Assembly: GCA_036362985.1 (NCBI GenBank)
Contig: JAYGXS010000001.1
Location: 43,637,430-43,701,429 of the forward strand
DNA: 64,000 bases
DNA from: Ligula intestinalis
Lineage: Eukaryota > Platyhelminthes > Cestoda > Diphyllobothriidea > Diphyllobothriidae
Reading direction: 5' to 3'
The position numbers and the translations under genes are program-made. Shown here piece after piece: positions 62,501-64,000 of the stretch; within the stretch, counting starts at the first letter, position 1; each line of letters starts with the position of its first letter. Below the pieces are notes generated by a model. That model worked only from the letters and a program-made list of their open reading frames with translations. It made no database searches and was not told the DNA's origin.

Positions 62501-63057
62501 CGTATTTCAGAGGATATTTAAACATAAGATAAAGTACACAAACATCAAGCCTAAAAATTAATGAAATTATGCATTCGAAAATTCATTAATATTTACCCGG
62601 AGAACATTTTTTCGACTCGAGAGTGAGGAGCCTTTCCAAGTCGTTTAAGGTACATGCGAATGAAGATCCTACTTGAGCCCATGAGGAACTGTTTGGGCAG
62701 GGAGAGGATAAATGGGCTGTATTAACGCTGTTGACATCCGTCACGAGGTTCATGTCATCTTCAGGATTAACTATGAGATATCCAACGTTGCCTAAGTGAT
62801 TTGCCATTTGGACGGCTGGCGAAAATGTGCGCGATGAAAGCGACAATCGAAATAATTGCCTTTGAAGTTCCCGAATGCCATCGTTGTCAGCTGGAAAATT
62901 CAAGATTTCCATGACGAGATCCTCTAGACGCATCAGAGCCATTTGACTGAGGCATGTTTCATTTGAGAAGAGTTCGTTGTCGCCCTTATGGACAAGCGGC
63001 TCTAGCTTATTGAGAAAGTCCCAAAAGTGGTTCACACTTTTCTGCGCAAGGAAAGCT
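31914..63057 (-). CDS. UGGT1: UDP-glucose:glycoprotein glucosyltransferase, 19 exons seen, 5' end missing
   Basis: UGGT works in the endoplasmic reticulum lumen. It adds glucose from UDP-glucose to N-glycans on misfolded glycoproteins so that calnexin and calreticulin rebind them. Exons from 5' to 3' are 62597-63057, 62174-62376, 60361-60457, 56234-56557, 55540-55753, 53588-53925, 52006-52324, 51509-51881, 45907-46325, 44138-44272, 42537-42752, 42169-42425, 40971-41328, 40198-40283, 37258-37492, 35456-35541, 33098-33365, 32450-32752 and 31914-32330. All boundaries are GT/AG, and the phases agree at every junction except between 60361 and 56557, where one exon is probably missing. The exons sum to about 1,700 residues (family about 1,500-1,600). 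The signal peptide and first residues lie upstream of 63057, perhaps outside the window. Introns range from 111 bp to more than 5 kb. The gene symbol is by family; UGGT1 and UGGT2 are vertebrate paralogues. Confidence 0.93.
31951..32086 (-). repeat. Coding minisatellite, 30 bp unit, at the UGGT C-terminus
   Basis: Four full 30 bp units (31951-31980, 31981-32010, 32011-32040, 32041-32070) and a partial fifth lie in the last UGGT exon. Each encodes ten residues of the type [10 protein letters not shown]. Units differ at only a few bases, so the array is young. The unit is a multiple of three, so copy changes keep the frame. Confidence 0.92.
33985..34140 (-). repeat. Possible decayed SINE S2 copy in a UGGT intron
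   Basis: CCGGCAAAGACAGAGGAGAC resembles sequence beside S2 copy 3, and the minus strand has a B-box-like GTTTCAATTCC. CAACGGAACGAGC is shared with sequence near 4911. The match is partial, so this is tentative. Confidence 0.3.
34412..34864 (+). other. Unexplained 150-codon open frame in a UGGT intron
   Basis: The frame runs from ATG to TAG without interruption on the strand opposite UGGT, between exons 33098-33365 and 35456-35541. The translation is mildly basic, has no signal peptide, membrane segment or domain I recognise, and no clear splice context. It may be an unrecognised transposon fragment or chance. Confidence 0.2.
36229..36779. mobile_element. 551 bp foldback element with 186 bp inverted arms
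   Basis: The left arm 36229-36414 and right arm 36594-36779 are inverted copies differing at about 7 of 186 positions. The spacer of 179 bp has C and G runs and no coding sequence. The ends are CCCTAATGGTAATGTTCCGG and its complement. TA lies directly outside each end (36227-36228 and 36780-36781), fitting Tc1/mariner-type insertion. It lies in the UGGT intron between exons 35456-35541 and 37258-37492. Confidence 0.85.
37258..42752 (-). CDS. UGGT1: UGGT beta-sandwich exons before the catalytic domain
   Basis: Exon 42537-42752 begins V-Y-G-P-L-E-E after TTCCAG, continuing the N-G-R of the previous exon. Exon 42169-42425 has Y-D-I-V-A-I-V-D-P and E-L-S-D-L-P-L-K. Exon 40971-41328 has [22 protein letters not shown] and [10 protein letters not shown], the most conserved part of this region across animals. 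Exon 40198-40283 is only 86 bp and encodes [14 protein letters not shown]. Exon 37258-37492 has [17 protein letters not shown] and ends I-L-G-R-W at donor GTGTCA; the stronger-looking GT four bases earlier would break the frame with the next exon. No stop or frameshift interrupts these exons. Confidence 0.9.
38220..38700 (+). pseudogene. Possible Tc1/mariner-like transposase relic
   Basis: Frames near 38490-38575 give [10 protein letters not shown] and, after a shift, [12 protein letters not shown]. This is the order seen before the second DDE aspartate of Tc1-like transposases (F-A ... V-I-F-x-D-E-S). Downstream, [14 protein letters not shown] and M-V-I-T-F-A-D follow with stops. The upstream frame 38227-38466 has no clear helix-turn-helix. 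It is degenerate, and the class call is tentative. Confidence 0.3.
38904..39035 (-). repeat. SINE family S1, reverse copy in a UGGT intron
   Basis: On the minus strand GCAGCTCAACGCTAGAGCGT is an A box and GCATTCGACTCCCACCGAGG a B box, followed by CCGTGAATTTTCCACAATTA and GGTCAAAATAAA. It lies between UGGT exons 37258-37492 and 40198-40283. Confidence 0.6.
39210..39290 (-). repeat. SINE family S1 fragment
   Basis: GACCTAATTGTGGAAAATTC repeats the tail of the copy at 38904 about 290 bases further on, followed by part of the head (CAGCAGGGAAGGCTTTTGTG). Confidence 0.5.
40472..40535 (+). repeat. Dispersed repeat R3, copy 1 (retroelement 3' end?)
   Basis: GATGAATCCGCGACGGCTGT and CGAAACGTCAGGCGAATAAA, then TTGTCCCAGCC, are closely matched on the minus strand at 50467-50530 and more loosely at 46935-47000 and 45005-45062. 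The shared block may be the end of a Penelope-like or other retroelement. Confidence 0.5.
44138..52324 (-). CDS. UGGT1: UGGT middle exons (thioredoxin-like domains 3-4)
   Basis: Exon 52006-52324 completes R-I-G-I-L-W-A-V-D across a split codon with the exon upstream. Exon 51509-51881 starts at an ACT after TTTGTAG and contains [11 protein letters not shown], matching the family's PVVLFNGM region. Exon 45907-46325 starts after CCCCTAG and carries [11 protein letters not shown]. An upstream ATG at 46338 in the same frame is intronic, because only the acceptor at 46326-46327 fits the phase-1 donor at 51509. The exon ends F-N-K-L-S-V-G and joins exon 44138-44272 to give the conserved S-V-G-G. That exon continues to [12 protein letters not shown], the strongly conserved end of the fourth thioredoxin-like domain. 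The intron between 46325 and 51509 is the longest resolved one and is full of repeats. Confidence 0.88.
45005..45062 (+). repeat. Dispersed repeat R3, decayed copy
   Basis: TTTCGAAACGTCAGTATGAA followed by TTTGTCCC matches the core of R3 (CGAAACGTCAG ... GTCCC). Confidence 0.35.
45195..45365 (-). repeat. SINE family S2, copy 4, in a UGGT intron
   Basis: GGAATGGCTATTTCTTGC, CAGTCAGTCCTACCCAAT and, on the minus strand, the B box GGGTTCAAAATTC identify another S2 copy between UGGT exons 44138-44272 and 45907-46325. A fragment of the same tail recurs at about 45500-45545 (GGATTGGCCATTTCTGGC). Confidence 0.5.
46935..47005 (-). repeat. Dispersed repeat R3, reversed copy
   Basis: On the minus strand ATGTCTCTGAGGAAGGAGCC, CGGCTGATTTCGGAACGTAA and TTTTCCCAGCGATC follow the order of R3 copy 1 with many changes. 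Confidence 0.45.
47230..47780 (+). mobile_element. Penelope-like retroelement 3' part with GIY-YIG remnant
   Basis: In broken frames the sequence gives G-R-L-L-A-H-I-G-R-K-Q-P, then [20 protein letters not shown] and G-Q-T. This is the linker and start of the GIY-YIG endonuclease domain at the C-terminus of Penelope-like elements. The expected G-x-Y-x-I is present as V-V-Y-R-I, but downstream catalytic residues are lost. No reverse transcriptase lies upstream, so it is 5'-truncated. It lies in a UGGT intron. Confidence 0.5.
49315..49763. mobile_element. MITE, copy 2, in a UGGT intron
   Basis: It is collinear over its length with 9049-9505, sharing TAAGTTGTTC, GCATGTAAATTGAAGGTGTG and CGATAATACAGATTAGG. 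The left end GCGGCGGTTATCGAGG pairs with the right end complement AACGGTGGCAATAAGG. It lies between UGGT exons 45907-46325 and 51509-51881. Confidence 0.6.
50465..50532 (-). repeat. Dispersed repeat R3, reversed, well conserved
   Basis: On the minus strand GATGAAGAATCCGCGACGGA, TGTCAAAACGTCAGGTGAAT and GTGTCCCAGCGATCG match copy 1 at 40472 almost base for base. It lies in the UGGT intron between 46326 and 51508. Confidence 0.55.
53588..63057 (-). CDS. UGGT1: UGGT N-terminal thioredoxin-like exons (first six seen)
   Basis: These exons cover the first thioredoxin-like domains of the substrate-sensing arch. The exon 62597-63057 opens with A-F-L-A-Q-K-S and F-W-D-F, matching the region just after the family's mature N-terminus. 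Exon 62174-62376 ends in Y-I-F-R-H-F. Exon 60361-60457 has [15 protein letters not shown], a family hallmark. Exon 56234-56557 has [12 protein letters not shown] after a Ser/Thr/Asp-rich stretch of about 45 residues. Exon 55540-55753 has L-F-L-L-N-G-L and [10 protein letters not shown]. Exon 53588-53925 has Y-N-R-W-P-R-T-L and A-I-R-Q-V-G-K-N. The 60361 donor (GTTGGC) is weak and leaves phase 1, while the next acceptor needs phase 2; the family's segment between E-Y-K and P-L-K-A-W-Q is too long for what is seen. A further exon should therefore lie between 56558 and 60360. Confidence 0.85.
57690..59330 (+). mobile_element. Decayed LINE with endonuclease and RT relics in a UGGT intron
   Basis: Near 57745-57785 the frame gives D-L-N-A-Q-T-G, an endonuclease start. 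Near 58921-59118 it gives [16 protein letters not shown] and [12 protein letters not shown], the reverse transcriptase A motif region. Shifted frames after it read [14 protein letters not shown]. No Y-A-D-D motif survives. Many stops and shifts show an old copy. It lies in the intron in which a UGGT exon appears to be missing. Confidence 0.6.
59870..60040. repeat. Direct duplication of about 50 bp, about 97 bp apart
   Basis: GTTCGCTGACCTTGGGCGAA, TCACTGAGGTAATTTTTCAT and ATCATCACTA near 59878 recur as ATTCGCTGATCTTGGGCGAG, TCCCTGAGGTACATTTTTTA and ATCATTACTA near 59970. This suggests an old tandem duplication with a longer unit. Confidence 0.5.
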
Positions 63058-64000
63058 CTAGAAAAAAATAAAGTAAATTTTGAACATCGCACTGAGGAAT
63101 GGTAAACAACTTTGGCCTTTAGTTTTCTTAAGAAAAACGCTTCTTATATTGGGTTTCACATCTTTAAAACGCACTTTTCTCGATTTTGATACAGAACTAA
63201 CGGTAAACTATTCAGACACTTTCGCATCCCCCTAGATCTATCAATCAAAGACCTTGAATAGCATCGAAAACGTATCTCTTATCTGGCGAAGCAAGCCATT
63301 TTCGAGTACGTCTAAACCTCTTACGTATCATTTTAGTTTTTGAGTTTGATATAGTTTTTACTAGTCCAGGTTTATCGTCTGGCAGTAGGCAAAACACATT
63401 GACTTTTGTCAGATCTCAACACAAATAAAAAACACAATTTACCCGAAAGCAAAAGAAGAACCAATCCTTTGTTCAACAATAGCGAAAGAGACAATAAGAA
63501 AGGAAACTGCTTACCCAGCCTCTGACAGTAAAGGCGTTTCTTTCCATGAAGAAAACAATTTTGCAGAGACTTGATAATTGACACAATTTACACCGCGGAG
63601 AGCAAGGACGTACACAAGTACAGGGAGAACCCACATGGGAGAGACCTAAAATTCGAAATTGCAGGAAAGAAATAAAAGACAACGGTGTGGAACAGTATAT
63701 TATGATACTTGTTGTATAAATCGAATTTCAAAATAAAAAGCGGCAGAACAGGACACGAAGGAAACTAGGGAACAGAATATATAAGAAGCATTTGTAAGAG
63801 CTTTGTATGATGGAATAGTTGTTGCCAGACGGGAAATAAATGTCAAAATTGCGGGAAAATAGCCGGCCCATATTGGACTTTGCTTGGCAACACGGGATCT
63901 CCATGGGTGGGCAAGAAGAATCAGCAAAGAGCATAAATTTGTAAGAGCAAGAACCTTCATAATGTCGAAGAATTTTATTTGGAATCGAATAATAAAGCCT
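63058..64000 (-). other. Upstream of first seen UGGT exon; possible signal-peptide start
   Basis: A minus-strand ATG at 63960 opens M-K-V-L-A-L-T-N-L-C-S-L-L-I-L-L-A, which looks like a secretion signal and would suit the UGGT start. The frame then continues in sequence unlike UGGT, and no donor leading to the phase required at 63057 was identified, so the link is only a possibility. Confidence 0.25.

Overview
This is a eukaryotic nuclear window, most likely from a flatworm and plausibly a diphyllobothriid-type cestode. The reasons are two 34-37 bp spliceosomal introns in a V-ATPase gene, a host gene spread over more than 31 kb with repeat-filled introns, and decayed non-LTR, Penelope and SINE repeats of the kind common in helminth genomes. 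The genus cannot be fixed from sequence alone.

Three host genes are supportable, all on the minus strand. (1) At 398-2167, one uninterrupted exon encodes a 589-residue protein with eight regularly spaced C2HC zinc fingers arranged in four pairs. (2) At 24813-25348, a complete three-exon gene encodes the 154-residue proteolipid c subunit of the V-type proton ATPase. (3) From 31914 to at least 63057, 19 recognisable exons encode UDP-glucose:glycoprotein glucosyltransferase (UGGT), the folding sensor of the endoplasmic reticulum. Its first coding exon or exons, one internal exon and possibly its last few codons were not found.

The rest is repeats. Region 2.2-17 kb holds tRNA-derived SINEs, MITEs, a possible Gypsy LTR (6309-7200) and a decayed Gypsy protease (about 11.2-11.6 kb). 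Region 17-24.4 kb holds two RTE-like LINEs and a third, reversed fragment. Region 25.5-30.1 kb holds a CR1-like LINE (minus) head to head with a jockey-like LINE (plus). UGGT introns contain a 551 bp foldback element with 186 bp arms, the second copy of a 0.45 kb MITE, a Penelope-like GIY-YIG fragment, another LINE (57.7-59.3 kb) and a Tc1-like transposase relic. The reverse transcriptases are all broken by stops or frameshifts, and three of the four visible YADD motifs are mutated.

No bacterial-type operon, CRISPR array or defence system is present. The most unusual items are the paired C2HC finger protein, the coding minisatellite at the UGGT C-terminus, and the near-perfect foldback in a UGGT intron. 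No functional link between the three genes is visible.
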